Below, in pieces: positions 10,648-22,551 of a DNA stretch of 64,000 nucleotides. Source of the stretch: Excoecaria cochinchinensis (Eukaryota; Streptophyta; Magnoliopsida; Malpighiales; Euphorbiaceae); NCBI GenBank assembly GCA_947683425.1, contig CANTUQ010000043.1, forward strand, positions 12,514,501 to 12,578,500. The letters are read 5' to 3'. Position numbers and translations under genes: made by a program. The stretch's first letter is position 1; every line of letters begins with the position of its first letter. The notes beneath the pieces are model-generated. The model was not told the DNA's origin, did not search any database, and saw nothing but the letters and a program-made list of their open reading frames with translations.

Positions 10648-11917
10648 AGATTTATAAGACACAAGAATATTAGAATTATGAAGGAGATAAGATATTTATT
10701 TTGATACGATCAATTAGATATTTTTTTTTTAATAATCACTAATTGATTTTATATTGTAAATATAAAGGATTAGTTTGTTACTTATTTGTTCACTTTTTGT
10801 ATTATTTAGTAAATGAAAAATGTGATTTTAACATTTTCGAGAGCCAATTAGTAAAATCTAAACATTTAGGAATCAAAATAAGAGTATAATTTTAATTTTT
10901 AGAGTTATAAATTTCTAATATATCCTCCATTTATCCTATGTATAAAATTTGAGCAAGTATTCAAGCACTCGATACCAACAAAAATGGTTAGTTCTACTCG
11001 ATACCAACTATAACATAAATTAATGGTTAGTTCTTTAATAGACTCCTGTTAATATATTTTGTCACCCAATATAAGTAACATCTCTTACTTTTCAAATATA
11101 CACTTACATAATTTTATAATTTCAACAATATTTAATTATATTATTGTTATTATGTGTACATAAAAGTATATCGATTTTTCGGGAAAGAAGTATAATGTCA
11201 CTGCGGAAGTATTTGGCATGATGGTTCATACTTCATACTTTACACGTTAAGCCTTAGCAAATCAACTCTTGTTGAGAAGCATTTGGATCAGCACCATGTA
11301 TATATATGAGGATCAAAATCCTCTCTTATTCAAAGTGAAAACAACGTCAACAAAAATAAATACTTGAGATTTCATATCCAATAATCATTCATCCTTCTTG
11401 TAACTTCAGCAATTGAAGTTAATTATATCGATAACGATCTATAATTTAATTGGGTCATAGAATAAGAATAATCTTAACTTAAATGGGAGTCAAATTTTCT
11501 ATATAGGAAATATATATAGTCCTAATAAGAGATAAAAATGCAAATCATATTCTAACAATGATACTTGACTAATAAAAAATTCACTCTATGCATTAAAAAA
11601 AAAACAAAATTCTCTCTATAAATATGCAGTCCAATTACCATATTCGAGTTACAAATTCTCCTTTTAATATTTACATCTTTATCTTAAAACATATTTACTA
11701 AATTAAAATATTTTTACTACTTTAGCCATTTTTTCGTTTTAGAGATTTTAACTTTAACATTATGGTTATAGTGGCAATGGCACATCATTTTAATTTACAA
11801 ACAGGAAATATATACTAATTCATATGTAACTAAAGGGTGTTAGTCTTAAAGAATTATCTAGAGTTCAAATATTTACAAATCAAATTACTTTTTTAATTGA
11901 CCAAAATTTAAATTTCA
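10648..11917. other. AT-rich intergenic DNA
   Basis: No reading frame, RNA gene or terminal repeat that I can support. It includes the left 9-bp flank of the following MULE at its end. Confidence 0.5.
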
Positions 11918-11926
11918 CTCTTTCTG

Positions 11927-12235
11927 GGATTTTTTTTTTTATGAATAATGTGTTTGGAAAGAATATTTGGGTTTTTGGGGTGTGTTGAAAAGTATTTGGG
12001 GGAATGGGGTCTTTTACGATTCTAGTTGCGGAATTTGTTTCTATTCCCGCAACAAGTACATGCGGAAATAGATAAGCAAGCCCACTGCACAGTGAAATGA
12101 GAAGGGAAGGGGGTGAATTAAAGCCTCTGAGTCCACAACAATTGGCTGTGGAATCAGAGTCTGATTCTACAGCTCATTCTGATTTCGCGCTGCTTTATTG
12201 CAGAATCAGTGCTTTTCTCTTTCCCCGAGATAATG
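11927..12235 (+). repeat. Left terminal inverted repeat region of the MULE
   Basis: Diverged inverted partner of 23640-23939. The outermost 35 bases match well. Further in, conserved blocks such as GCGGAAT and TCAGAGTCTGATTC alternate with diverged or indel sequence. Confidence 0.7.
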
Positions 12236-13711
12236 AACAACAATAACAAATTATTGACTTACCGACTTTATATAATTGAAGCTCGTAAGTTCGTTGTCTA
12301 AAGAAATTCATTTACAAAGTGAGGGTGCTTTTGCGAGAAGAGAGAAAAAAATTGTGTTGGAAATTATAGTGCTATGTTTGATTTTTTGAAAGTATTATTA
12401 TCAGTAGTTGGTAAGTTTTTCATATTTGAATATTTATAATTTGACGTATTTAACTTTAAAGTGTATTATTGTATTAGCATGAATTTAATTTTTTTATTTA
12501 ATTTGGTAAATTGTAGATATCAATTGAAGAATAAAGTGATCAAAGGCAAAAAAAAAAAAAAAAAGCGTACAAATCCTAATCTTCGAAGTAAAGTGTTACT
12601 TAAATTATACTGTATTTATTTATTTTTGATTTTGTAATTTTAATCATGAAAAAGTAAAAAATAGATATCTTATATTGTTAAACAGTAGTATTTTAAAATT
12701 TTAATAAAATAAAATGAAAAAATTTAATTTTATAAAATAACATGATAAATAAAAAAATACAAATTAATTTATTTTTTAATATAATATTTATTGTTATTAT
12801 TTTTATACAATAGATGGTATGCAAATACTTAGCTCCGAAAGTCATGATGTAACACCCCGTTCCCACCCTAGTAGTTTGAGCCTTCTGTTGTGTGTAAGAG
12901 GTATGTATGTATTTTTGTTAATTTAAGTTATTGGCTAATTCATGGGTTGTGCTTGGGTGTGGATGTGTACATGGGAGTAGGGTGTGTTTAATAAGGTTAG
13001 CCTTAGGTGTATGTGTGTAGAGGATGGTATTTGGGTGTGTGATGGTGGAGTCTACCTATAGGAGGCTGCAATGTGGCAAGAGAGAAGATAAGTATTGAGA
13101 GAGAGGGAGAGTGGGTCAACTGTTCTTTCTTTCCTCTTTCCCGTTTCTTCTTCTTCTTTCCCCTTCAAGCCACTCTTCTCTTCGTCTTTCTTTTTCCATT
13201 TGTTTCCCTTAATTTCCCTTTTTGGCTGGAAGGTTGGTGTGATTTTAGTAGTCTAAGTTGGGCTGAGATCTCTCCCATAGAGCCCAAAGGCAAGGATATA
13301 GCAAGTGGAAGTGGAGCCCTTGGCTAGACTTTGAAAAATTGAGGTTTGGGATTCTTTGATTTCTTGGGCATACTATGTGATTTCCATGTCCGGTGCTGAA
13401 TTGATGAGTTATATTATGTGTTTTAGCATTTAAATGATATGGGTATTGTTTTGTTATGAGTTGAGATAGGTAATTGTAAATGATTGAATGAAAACAGTTT
13501 TGCATGAATTTCTTAAGGAATTTTCTGGTTTATGGGTTTTGGAAGTTTAACTATGTTAATTGGGTAATTTGATGGTAATAAATGGATTTAGAGCCGAGTT
13601 TTGAGTTGTTTAAGATGTTGTGTATGGCCAATTTGTGTTAGTTTGGATATTGGAGGTTTAAGTGTTGGGTTTAGGCGTTTAGCAGTTTGAATTTTTGGGT
13701 TTTTGCAGGGT

Positions 13712-13954
13712 TCATACGGCGGTATGAAGTAGTCATACCACCGTGTGAAAGTATTCTGGATTTGGTGTTCATGTCCGTGTTTTTACACGGTGGTAAGGAG
13801 CACACCATACCGCCGTGTGCCTTTTACACGGGGGTAAGGCCTTTGCCATACCGCCGTGTAAATGTATTCTGCCCTCTTGTGATTTTGGAGCTCGGCATAC
13901 CACACGGCAGTATAAATTTTCCTTACCACCGTGTGGAATGCTTTACACGGCTGT
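13712..13954. repeat. CG-containing dyad repeats in the solo LTR
   Basis: The sequence is an alternation of ACACGG(T/G)GGTAAGG-type and CCATACCGCCGTGT-type words, which are near reverse complements of each other. Examples: TACACGGGGGTAAGG followed by CCATACCGCCGTGTA, and TTACCACCGTGTGG. GTATTCTG recurs between them. One more copy lies beyond the nested insertion at about 16311-16326, so the array was split by it. Confidence 0.75.
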
Positions 13955-14184
13955 ATGGGTGTAGACACCGGATCCTGAAGCAGCCCAGATCGAAGTTACT
14001 CAATAATGATAAGATGCCTGTTCACAGGCAAAAAAGGTTAAAAGTGATGATTTCCTAGTCAAATTTGCATTTCAGAGTAAAAAAATAAAAATAATAAAAA
14101 ATATTTTGAAAATTAGATTTGAAAAATGGGGTTTAGAAATTATAGCATTTTTTAGTTAAATTTTAAAAAAAAATTCGCGAATGT

Positions 14185-14285
14185 CGACGCGCTGCTCAGT
14201 GCACTGGGCGTGCGACCGACGCCCATTGCGCGTGCTGCTCAGTGCGACCGACGCCCATCGCGCGCGCTGACGGGCGTCGGTTGCC
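14185..14285. repeat. GC-rich dyad block in the nested LTR
   Basis: GTGCGACCGACGCCCAT occurs twice. CCGACGCCC (14248-14256) pairs perfectly with GGGCGTCGG (14272-14280). This is the only strongly GC-rich stretch in an otherwise AT-rich LTR. Confidence 0.75.
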
Positions 14286-14791
14286 CCTGTTCCGCCGCAA
14301 AACGCCCAATTTCACCGAAAATGCATTTTTCGGCCTTTTTCATGATTTTTTTCCCAAAATTAATTTTTTATCCCTTTTTTTGTATTTTTAAATATTTTCC
14401 AGTTTTTAAAATTAATAAATTAATTTTTTTAATTTAATTTAATTTTATTTATCCTTAAGATAAATGTCAAGGATTTAATTTTATCTTTTAAATTCTAATT
14501 TGAATTCAAAAGTATTTGATTTTATCCTTAAATCTAATTTGAATTTAAAAATATTTGATTTTATTTTCTAAAATCAGGTTTGAATTCAAATGGATTTGAT
14601 ATATATATCTTTAAAGGATTTAAATTTTAAGAAGGATTTTGTTTTTAAATTCAAAATTTAAAAAGGATTTTGTTTTTAAATTCAAATTTTGAAAAGGATT
14701 TGATTTTTAAATTTAAATTTTAAAAATATTTGTTTTTGAATTTTCAATTTCAAAAAGATTTAAGTTTTTTTTTTCTTCATCCTCATTTACC

Positions 14792-14799
14792 TATAAATA
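14792..14799 (+). promoter_or_regulatory. TATA box of the nested LTR
   Basis: TATAAATA in the context CCTATAAATAGGAGG, followed by a pyrimidine-rich leader. This is the usual arrangement for an LTR promoter, with U3 to the left. Confidence 0.5.
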
Positions 14800-15839
14800 G
14801 GAGGTTAAGGATCGAGGGAAGGGGTTGGATTCCTTACTTTTCATTCTTTATTTTTCAACAGAATTCTCTCTACTTTTTTTTTTTTATGAAATTTCTTCTT
14901 CAAATAAATTTCTCAAATCAGTTTTCAATAAAATAAATCATTCTTGAGACAAAGAAAATAATTTTTTGTTGTTGAGTTGTTATTTTCTTTTTTCCTTCAT
15001 TTTTAAGTAGTTTTCTTTCTTGGAATAAAACTTTGACTTTTTCATTTTTAACTTTAATTTTGCGGATTAAACCAAGGAAATCAATCATATTTTCCCTTCA
15101 TCGAGCACGAATTCTGAGGGTAAATATTCTTGGCCCAATCTTACTTTTCTTTTATTTTCTTATTTTATTTATTAACAATTATTTCATCAACATATAGATA
15201 TTTATATCTATTGCTTATTTATTTTATTTCTAATATTTCCTTTTATTTCCATTATTTTATTTCATTATCCCACTCATATGTTGTTGTTTTTTTTGTGAGC
15301 TAATTTATTTTCACTAAATATGGGGCGCTGAGAAGGGGAGCCCGCTAGGATAATTTGGGGACACCAATTTGGTTCATTTTCTTTACCCTATCTCCTTTTA
15401 GTTTATTTTCATTTCCAATTTGTTGAAAATATTATTTTAATCCTTCTAATATAAAAATGGGTAAATGTTTTTTATTAATTAAATTGGGATCTTTTGTAAA
15501 TTGAGGACCAATGTCCTATTTTTTCAGCAAATAAAATCGACACTTCAAAAAATTATTTTATAATAAATATATATGCGAGGACCAATGTCCTCACCCTTAA
15601 TATATATCCAGTTTTATGCATGCTTTATATTTTATTTACAATGGGGATTGTATTCCACCCCTAGTTTTATTGTAATCTATCTTTAGATGCTTTATTTTAA
15701 TATTGCTTTTATTTATTGTTTCCCTTGAATGGATAATTTGCGCTTTAATTTAATTGCACCGAATTGAATGAGAAATGAGATGAAACGCTAAATTCAAAAC
15801 TCAATTATAAACCTAATCAAGGTATGAATAAATGGGAAG

Positions 15840-16200
15840 TCCCGAACTTTCTCTGGTCTTTGGGCTCAACGAGGCGAGAGGGCCATCTTAATATTCTATT
15901 GGGATGGGGCCTCCAAGACACCTCTTGTGTCCCATAAAAGGCTCAAAATTGCACAGTTCTACGCGCCACGAGGTGAGAGGGCCATCTCAATGTTCTATTG
16001 GGGTGGATGCCTCCAAGACGCCTCTGTTTTTCCCAAGCGTGAGGCTAGAGGACCATCCTATCGTTAGGATGGAAGCCTCCAAGACACCTCCGGCTTGCCT
16101 ATAATGGACATAGCAGCGCTGTCTTAGGCTCACTGAGGCTAGATGACCTTTCTCAATATTCTATTGGGTGGCGACTCCAAGAAACCTCCTTGTTGCCCAA
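15840..16200 (+). repeat. Degenerate ~90-bp tandem repeats in the nested LTR
   Basis: About four copies of a unit containing GAGGC(G/T)AGAGG(G/A)CCATC, TATTCTATTGGG and CCTCCAAGACACCTC. The copies differ by substitutions and small indels. Confidence 0.75.
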
Positions 16201-16592
16201 AATGGACGCACTTGTAATTTCTTACAAGTTTTCATGAACCTCATCCCGAAGGCCCTAAAAGCGAGCGATTCGGGGCGCCTCGGGGTTCGGTGCGCGTCAC
16301 AATGGGCATATCATACCGCCGTGTAAACGCCCTCTGTCTTGAATTTTCTTAAGTTTTAAATTGTGGCTTTGTTGGGTTTCTCTCATATTTATTGGCATAT
16401 AAATCTTATTAATGTCTTCTTAGTTAATGAATAATGACAAATTACATTTCATTTCATCCAAATATATATATATTTATATTGAATATCATGGGTGAATGTG
16501 AACTTATTTTATGCATGACCTACTTTAGTCGAATAAGTGGATAGTTAGGCATGCCTAATAAAGTCTCCGTAGCTGCAGCCTTATGTGATTTT

Positions 16593-16754
16593 GGACCCTG
16601 ATCAGGTCCTCGATCGGATCTTCGTGATCCTTCTGTATTGGATCTTGTTTAAGATCCCATGTGAAAATGTTTTTGAACAAAATGAAAAGAATGGTTTTGA
16701 TACCTCCGGGTATCCATGTGTTATGAAAAGTATTACCGATACCCTCGGGTATCT
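16593..16754 (+). repeat. Run of different short hairpins (LTR hairpin ladder A)
   Basis: Successive short inverted repeats, each with its own stem: GGACCctgatcaGGTCC, GGATCttcgtGATCC, GGATCTTgtttAAGATCC, GATACCtccgGGTATC and GATACCctcgGGTATC. They lie between the GCTGCAGCC block and the terminal double hairpin at 16994. Confidence 0.75.
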
Positions 16755-16993
16755 ATGCATACTCATTATTCACTGATTTGTTTAAGCAGGTTCAACATTG
16801 TTAATATGTGAATTTTAGAATAATGTGTATTGTGATGACTTTTAATATAGTATGTGGATATATGAAATGATGTTGCTATGGTACTTGCATATGTTGAATC
16901 ACTCTTATAAGATTTTAATACTTATTTGTGCCATGAGCATGTGATAATTTATTGACGCCACTGTGAGTGGTCGTTTTGCATTTGTTTTCCCTA

Positions 16994-17034
16994 CTAAGCG
17001 ATGTCGCTTAGCACGGGTGTTTCATCCGTGCAGG
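16994..17034 (+). other. Conserved LTR double hairpin and GCAGGT box
   Basis: CTAAGCGatgtCGCTTAG (16994-17011) is followed directly by CACGG...CCGTG (17012-17030) and CAGGT. The same arrangement recurs in LTRs at 33950, 41150 and 63381 and, inverted, near 60450. The role is unknown; RNA processing, polyadenylation, packaging or dimerisation are possibilities. Confidence 0.7.
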
Positions 17035-17462
17035 TGTGGAAGATGTTGGAGATTTTGGTTAGAGTGATCCGCTTCAGAAGGGCCAACACAACCAGAGAGA
17101 GTTGAGTAGTATAGGATTGTACTCTTTTTGTTATAGTTAATAGTTTTGAGGGCTTTGTAACAATGCAAATTTTCCTTTTGTATCTTGGTTATGACATCAA
17201 ATATGTATAGCGTATCTTTTGTGCTGAGGCACCTTTGTAAGTTTGGTTATGTAAAGATACTTGTTATATATTAATAAATGCAGTATTTTTGTATCATAAT
17301 CTTTCCTCTTGTTATTTGAAGAGATTTAAATTTTATTCTATTCTGTTGTATGATTAGAGATTTTGGTTGTACTTGTTTGTTTTTTTTGTAACATCATCTA
17401 TTGGGGTCCCTCTTCCTCCTTGAGGGATGAGGTACCCTACGTATAGGTAAGGGGTGTTACAC

Positions 17463-17855
17463 ATGATGAGTGATATTTCAAAGGAAATTGTCACTAAAAA
17501 ATGGGATGATCTGTACAACTACCGAATTGGGAATGGCATAACAATATTCGATCATATTATTGCAATAAATAAAAAATTGCAAGAAATTATAATGAGAGGA
17601 TATCTCATGATGGAAGCAAAGATGGTGGAAACGCTTTGTATGACAGAACCAATAATTTATTTGAAGTCAGTAATGAAAATTTGGTATAGTGAGCATGTAA
17701 CAAAATATGATGAATTAATTATTATATTTGTAAAAGATGTAATAAAAATTAATGGAGAAAATTTTTTAAAAATTAGGCATACAATGCCAGTTAAGCAAAA
17801 AATTTATTATAAACGGCACAATTACAATAAATGGCCTAAATATTATGTTTATTAG
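17463..17855 (+). CDS. Unrecognised 130-residue ORF inside the MULE
   Basis: Starts ATGATGAGTGAT inside and just after the CATGA target duplication of the solo LTR, so the reading frame pre-dates the LTR insertion. The product (MSDISKEIVTKKWDDL..., rich in Ile, Lys and Tyr) has no motif I recognise with certainty. The spacing of W-LY-LQEI-KM-ETL is faintly reminiscent of UBN2-type retrotransposon gag segments, but the match is weak. It lies upstream of the transposase region and may be a decayed first exon or captured sequence. Function unknown, and it may be non-coding. Confidence 0.3.
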   Translation: MMSDISKEIVTKKWDDLYNYRIGNGITIFDHIIAINKKLQEIIMRGYLMMEAKMVETLCMTEPIIYLKSVMKIWYSEHVTKYDELIIIFVKDVIKINGENFLKIRHTMPVKQKIYYKRHNYNKWPKYYVY

Positions 17856-18139
17856 AGTATAATTAGAAAATTTATGGGCCTATGTTAGTTAAATGTAAAC
17901 ATATTTTGTATCAATATTGCTTTACTGTTTATAATTATGAAAATTTTATTATTATTATTATAGTTATTTTAGCATTCTAATGGGATAAATTATTATTTAG
18001 AAATAAGTTTTACTTGCTTTATTTCATGAATACAACATATCATTATGAAATAAGTATCAATAAAAAATAATATAATTGTATTATGACATATAGATAATTT
18101 CAAGATGTCAGCATATACTGACTTTTACTTACTGGTGGG

Positions 18140-20214
18140 CAAATAAGTTATGGGGTTGCAGGTTTTTAATATGGTATATCGGGTGCAAATGCCATTACAG
18201 GAAGACTTAAACTTAGAAATAAGCCAACTCTCCTGAATTGATATATAAAATTCATGTTAAATTGAGTTTAGGTATTAACGACGTGATTTCAAGAATTTTA
18301 TATAAAAGTCCAATGTACAACAGAGGATCGTTATTTTGGACGTTGGTTAATTTGGTAGATGATAGTGACATAGATATGATTTAAGAAAAATTAAGAAAAA
18401 TTGATGATTTTACGATCGTGGAATTAATTATTATAGTGGCCGAAGGGGGTCTTGGAGCTAATATGGCTATATATGGGATCGGTGATCAGGATAGAAATGT
18501 TGCATCGTACATGGAAAATATTGAAGCAGGTTAACAATTATTTGTAAATGATATTGGTCCAAGTCAGCCCAGGCATTCCGTAAGTGTAGAAGATAATGAA
18601 ATTTGGCCTGAAGCAAATATTTGTCAATTTATTAGAGATGAAGTACAAAATGTCGATCAAATTCGACAACGACGATCAGTGTGCCAAGAGAGATACCGGT
18701 CCTAGTTAGCCTATGCAGTTTGTAAGTCAACGCGATGGTGACTTGCTTGTAAGAGAGGGCAATGTCAACTCAGGACATGGCCTTCTGCATCGATCACTTA
18801 GCCATATGCTAGATGCTTCAATGAGTCGGCCTGGAGGGCCAGTTAGACATGTGCCTGATGCTTCAATGAGTCAGGATAGACGATCAGTGAGCTAGATGCA
18901 TGATCATTATATAAGTCAGCCTAGGCGGTCATTAAGTTGAAGGGTTGGTGATTTTTTTAGTAAATCCTTATTTGGCAACATATCAAGCAGTCTTTGAGAT
19001 GATAGAAATTTTAAAAGTAGTAGGTGCTGATGCAAGTCAAAGTACAAAACATAACTATCATCGACAATCAGTTGGACATAGGTTAGATTCAGGTCCTAGT
19101 TAGTCACGGCTGTGTGTTAGTCGATGGGATGCTAATTTACTTGCCAATTCCTTATCTGGCAACAATCCAAACATTTCGGCAAATGAGGGTCCTTCTTATA
19201 ATGATGTTGGTGCAGATGTCAAAATTGAACCTAAAATAGATTTTAGAGGCATGGATCATTTTGAAGTTGGGGTTCTGAACAATGATTATATTTCATCTCA
19301 TGAGGTTGATGAGGCTAACACTGCAAATATGAGTCCGGGAAGTGATGACTCTGAATTTGGTGACGGTCAGGATTCTTCTAATACACAATATGTCAGTACG
19401 TTAGCATCTATCCATGTCAGTGGGGAGTCAAATGAGGCGATATTTAACTTTCCATCTGAACACTATACCACCATTGACTTTGATGCCTCACAAGTTAATA
19501 TGTCTGACGTTGAGCGATTTGAGACTTGGGATGGTACCTCTGAGTTATCAATAGGTTTGGTTTTCGATAGTAAGGATGAGGTCAAATCTTGTGTGAAGAA
19601 ATACTCAATAATGAGAAATGTTCACTTCAAAGTTGTTGAATCCAAGCCGAAATACTGGGTTCTTAGGTGCGCTAAGGGTGAAATTGGGTGCGAATGGTGG
19701 TTAAGAGTAGCGAAAAAAGAGACAAGTCCTTTCTAGAAGATCACAAGGTTCAAGGGACAACATTCATGCCTCTTTGCTGGTAATATGTCAAATGATCATA
19801 AACAATTGGGATCGTAAATTATTAGCAATTACATCAGAGGGATGGCAAGTAAAAATCGAACCTTACCTATTTATGTGATTATTGCTGCTATTAAGAAGCG
19901 ATTTCACTATGAGGTATCCTGCTATAAGGCTTGGTATGCCAAAATGAGTGCACTCAAGTCTATATTTGGAAATTATGTTGAATCATTTGAGAGGTTACCG
20001 GGTTTTTTATATGCTTTACAAAATTATAATCCTGGTATTGTTTATGAGTTTTTGCTGCAAGACAACTATATCCCTACTGTGAAGCAATTTCAAAGGTTTT
20101 TTGGAGTTCCAAACCAGCCATTGATGGGTTGAACCACTGTAAGCCAATTCTTTTGATCGATGGAACATTCCTTATAGGACCATGTGATTCATTGAAACCT
20201 ACATTGTGTATCGG
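18140..20214 (+). pseudogene. MULE transposase (MURA-like), N-terminal half, decayed
   Basis: Transposase of the Mutator superfamily. From about 18313 a frame reads MYNRGSLFWTLVNLVDDSD, the family's N-terminal block; it is soon broken by stops. At 19251-19736 comes ERFETWDGTSELSIGLVFDS and later HFKVVESKPKYWVLRCAKG and CEWWLRVAKK, the MuDR N-terminal DNA-binding domain. At 19842-20132 comes the HTH-like block with RFHYEVSCYKAWYAKMSALK and LPGFLYALQNYNPG. A one-base shift then gives FFWSSKPAIDGLNHCKPILL followed by IDGTFLIG, holding the first catalytic Asp. The sequence ends there near 20214: the remaining DDE residues and the SWIM finger are gone. Stops occur at 19734 and elsewhere, so no active protein is made. 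Confidence 0.8.
18690..18950 (+). repeat. ~47-bp degenerate tandem repeat in the transposase N-terminus
   Basis: The word GATGCTTCAATGAGTC(A/G)G and the word (A/C)GATCA(G/C)T(G/T)AG recur about every 47 bases in three to four copies. They lie in the linker between the N-terminal block and the DNA-binding domain, normally a low-complexity region. Confidence 0.6.
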
Positions 20215-22551
20215 TTAATCCAAAAAAACTTGACTTTGCATCATATTTGTATCGGATAAAAGTTCATCCAAAAAATCATCTTGCTGAACATTTTTACCCA
20301 TTCCCTCATGTATATCTCCATGTATATTAAATTGCGGAATTGTGCTGGTGCAATGTGCTTGATCGGGTTTAAAGACACTAACATTCAAATCAATGTTCAA
20401 TCTTGATGGATCCGCTTGATAGTCATAACATATGGATGGACTAGCTTTAGTATCACAAAATGCAGGCTAACTAATTCCATGCATTCTGAATGAACTTGAA
20501 CTACCCTGATAATGATATTGCCATGATATAGGTGGCAAAACCTGGTTGACCCCCGATGGAATAGGAATAGAAGCTACAGATGTCCGTCTTTTAGCCATGC
20601 CTCTTCTGTTCCTCCTAAATTGACGAAAATCTTTATATGGCATGGACATTGGTGGTATGCGTAAGGGACTAGGGACAGGCTGACGTGGATAGTCAATGGA
20701 TGTTATATCAAATGCCCCAATAACACCTAAAATGCCTTCGGATGCCAATCGAACCTCACCACCTTGAATTGATGATGCCGATGATGCCATATCACTATGG
20801 TAGATACGTTCAGTAGCATCGGCCTGCGTGCATTTAAGTTAAATAGTTACTATAAATAAATATTCATGTTCAATTTTAATATGATTTATATTAATTAAAC
20901 AATAAAAATGTAATATGTCATTCATATCGCTGCTCCTATTAACGCTCCAATAGGGGTTATCCACCGTCTCGTTCCCAATAGGTACCACTGCATGTATTGT
21001 GACCTTATATGCAGTGGTGCCATGAGTAAAGAGGTACTGACTACTAGATTCTGTCGCTTATTCCAATCAAAAATGAAATTTGAAAAAGTAATTTCAGAAT
21101 TTTTGTCATTTGTCCCCCTCAAATATACTAAATGCCCTCTCTTATCGGTCAACGGTTGACTCAGAATGGGTTGGTCCATTCCAAATTGCCAGAGACAATG
21201 ATCCGGTTATTATATGAAAAAATATCAAAGGCACAATTGCTCTCCAAATGCGTTGTCCATTTGTACAAAATGACAGCAAAAGATGCATTGTGCCTCTGTA
21301 TGGCTGCCAATCCATCTGATTAAAAAAAGCAGGACAGTAAAAAAATTAAACAATGATTATATTTTACAAAATGCACTATAACTATTAGAAATAATAGTAC
21401 ATTGAATTAATTACCTCATCATCAAGCTGAATGTCTAAATCTACTCGGTATGCATGTACATCTTTACTATTATTATTGCTCAAATTGATTGGAGATCGCC
21501 ACCTAATGTATAATATTTCCTTGTGTTAACATAATATCATATAAACACTTAAAAAAAAAAATCTGAACTTGATAAAAAATAAATACGTAAATAAAACAAA
21601 TTACCTATATCTATAGGGCATACTCTGATCTAGCATAAATCCATGTATAAAAGGATGTTGAAATTGAGGCAGTCTTTCCCATGCCCACATCTGCAATAAC
21701 TGTTGATAACCACCAACCCTATGAGCAGTAGGACGTGTAGCACGACAAAGCTCCCTATACAACCAAGCGAAATAAGCCGATCCAATTGTAACTTTCAACT
21801 TCTTCTAAATTCTCCAGTAGTGAAAGCCACATCAAATGGATATAATTGTTTACTTGGGAAGGACACAACAACCCACCGATGCAACGCAATAGCCATGCAC
21901 AAGTGAAGCATTAAATTTGGTAGTCAGTAGCATCAGCAGGTAAAGAATTAAAAGTTATTGACAACCAAGTCATTTTAATCGCGTGTCCCTTTATAACATT
22001 TTCTGATGGCATTTGTCATAAAAGCTGGTTGCATAGAATTTCTCAATTATACTGCAAATGACCATTTACGGACGCCCTTCAATGGGTAAACTGGTCAGTA
22101 TCTCAATATCTTGCAGTGAGGTGAAAAGTGTGTGTCTTCGGCATCCATCTCTCTACAAGTGCAGTCATAAAATTTGGATCTACACGCATTGCACCAATTT
22201 GAGACACTCCATAAAACCCTGCCAACCTCAAATATGTTATAATTCTCTGATCAATGTTTTCGTAGTGAGCCTCCACACTGGCTCTCCGAACAAATAATAC
22301 GTTATGTGAAACCTGACAAATACCAAATAACCGTCGTACAAATGTTTTTGTATTTTGACTTCCGTCTATATGTAGACGCGTATAAATAAATATATATTAA
22401 TTAAATAGTAAAATATAATTACATTGTTGCACGAGACTACTTCTGATCGATGTTTTCCTTTCAGTGTTAGAATATCATCTACGCATGGTCCTGGATTTAC
22501 ATATTGTTGATTCTGAAAGTGATCCATTTTTTTAAATAACCTATATTTCAT
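20215..22551 (-). pseudogene. Plant mobile domain protein (MAIN/serine-threonine phosphatase 7 long-form-like), decayed
   Basis: Minus-strand gene of the plant mobile domain family (PMD, PF10536), known both as host genes (MAIN, MAIL1) and as cargo of transposons. Blocks in order are NPGPCVDDILTLKGKHRSEV (exon at about 22490), YLRLAGFYGVSQIGAMRVD and LVERWMPKTHTFHL (about 22130-22260), and LQDIEILTSLPIEGRP in a shifted frame. Next come LPADATDYQI and LLRCIGGLL, then SAYFAWLYRELCRATRPTAH and LLQMWAWERLPQFQHP (21601-21798). DWQPYRGTMHLLLSFC and GQRIWRAIVPLIFFHI (21180-21320) follow, then FGMDQPILSQPLTDKRGHL and YMQWYLLGTRRWITP (20922-21179). A Pro/Ser-rich tail ends at 20215. At least three frameshifts and several stops make it non-functional. 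It is antisense to the transposase and abuts its truncated end. Confidence 0.8.

Larger units (their letters stand above)
13960..16301 (+). mobile_element. Nested solo LTR (TGTAGACACC...GCGCGTCACA)
   Basis: Begins TGTAGACACCGG and ends GTGCGCGTCACA, flanked by a perfect 5-bp duplication ATGGG (13955-13959 and 16302-16306). Removing it restores a continuous dyad array in the host LTR. The 2.34-kb length, a TATA box near 14792, the GC-rich block at 14185-14285 and the degenerate tandem repeats at 15840-16200 resemble long LTRs of Tat/Ogre-type gypsy elements, though I cannot prove the clade without internal sequence. There is no coding sequence inside. Confidence 0.8.
12848..17461 (+). mobile_element. 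Solo LTR of a Ty3/gypsy (chromovirus-like) element, interrupted
   Basis: Starts TGTAACACCCC and ends GGGGTGTTACA, with a perfect 5-bp target duplication CATGA at 12843-12847 and 17462-17466. No second LTR or internal gag-pol exists, so recombination has left a solo LTR. A nested solo LTR (13960-16301) accounts for 2.3 kb, leaving about 2.27 kb of original LTR. Its layout matches the LTRs of the complete gypsy element at 31863: dyad repeats, GGCATGCCTA...GCTGCAGCC, a run of hairpins, then CTAAGCG/CGCTTAG and CCGTGCAGGT. The overall sequence is quite different, so it is a related but distinct family. Confidence 0.8.

Noticed and set aside
13687..14058. 123-residue frame through the ACACGG dyads
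   Set aside because: The frame crosses the boundary of the nested solo LTR at 13960, so it cannot be an ancestral gene; it is an artefact of the repeats.
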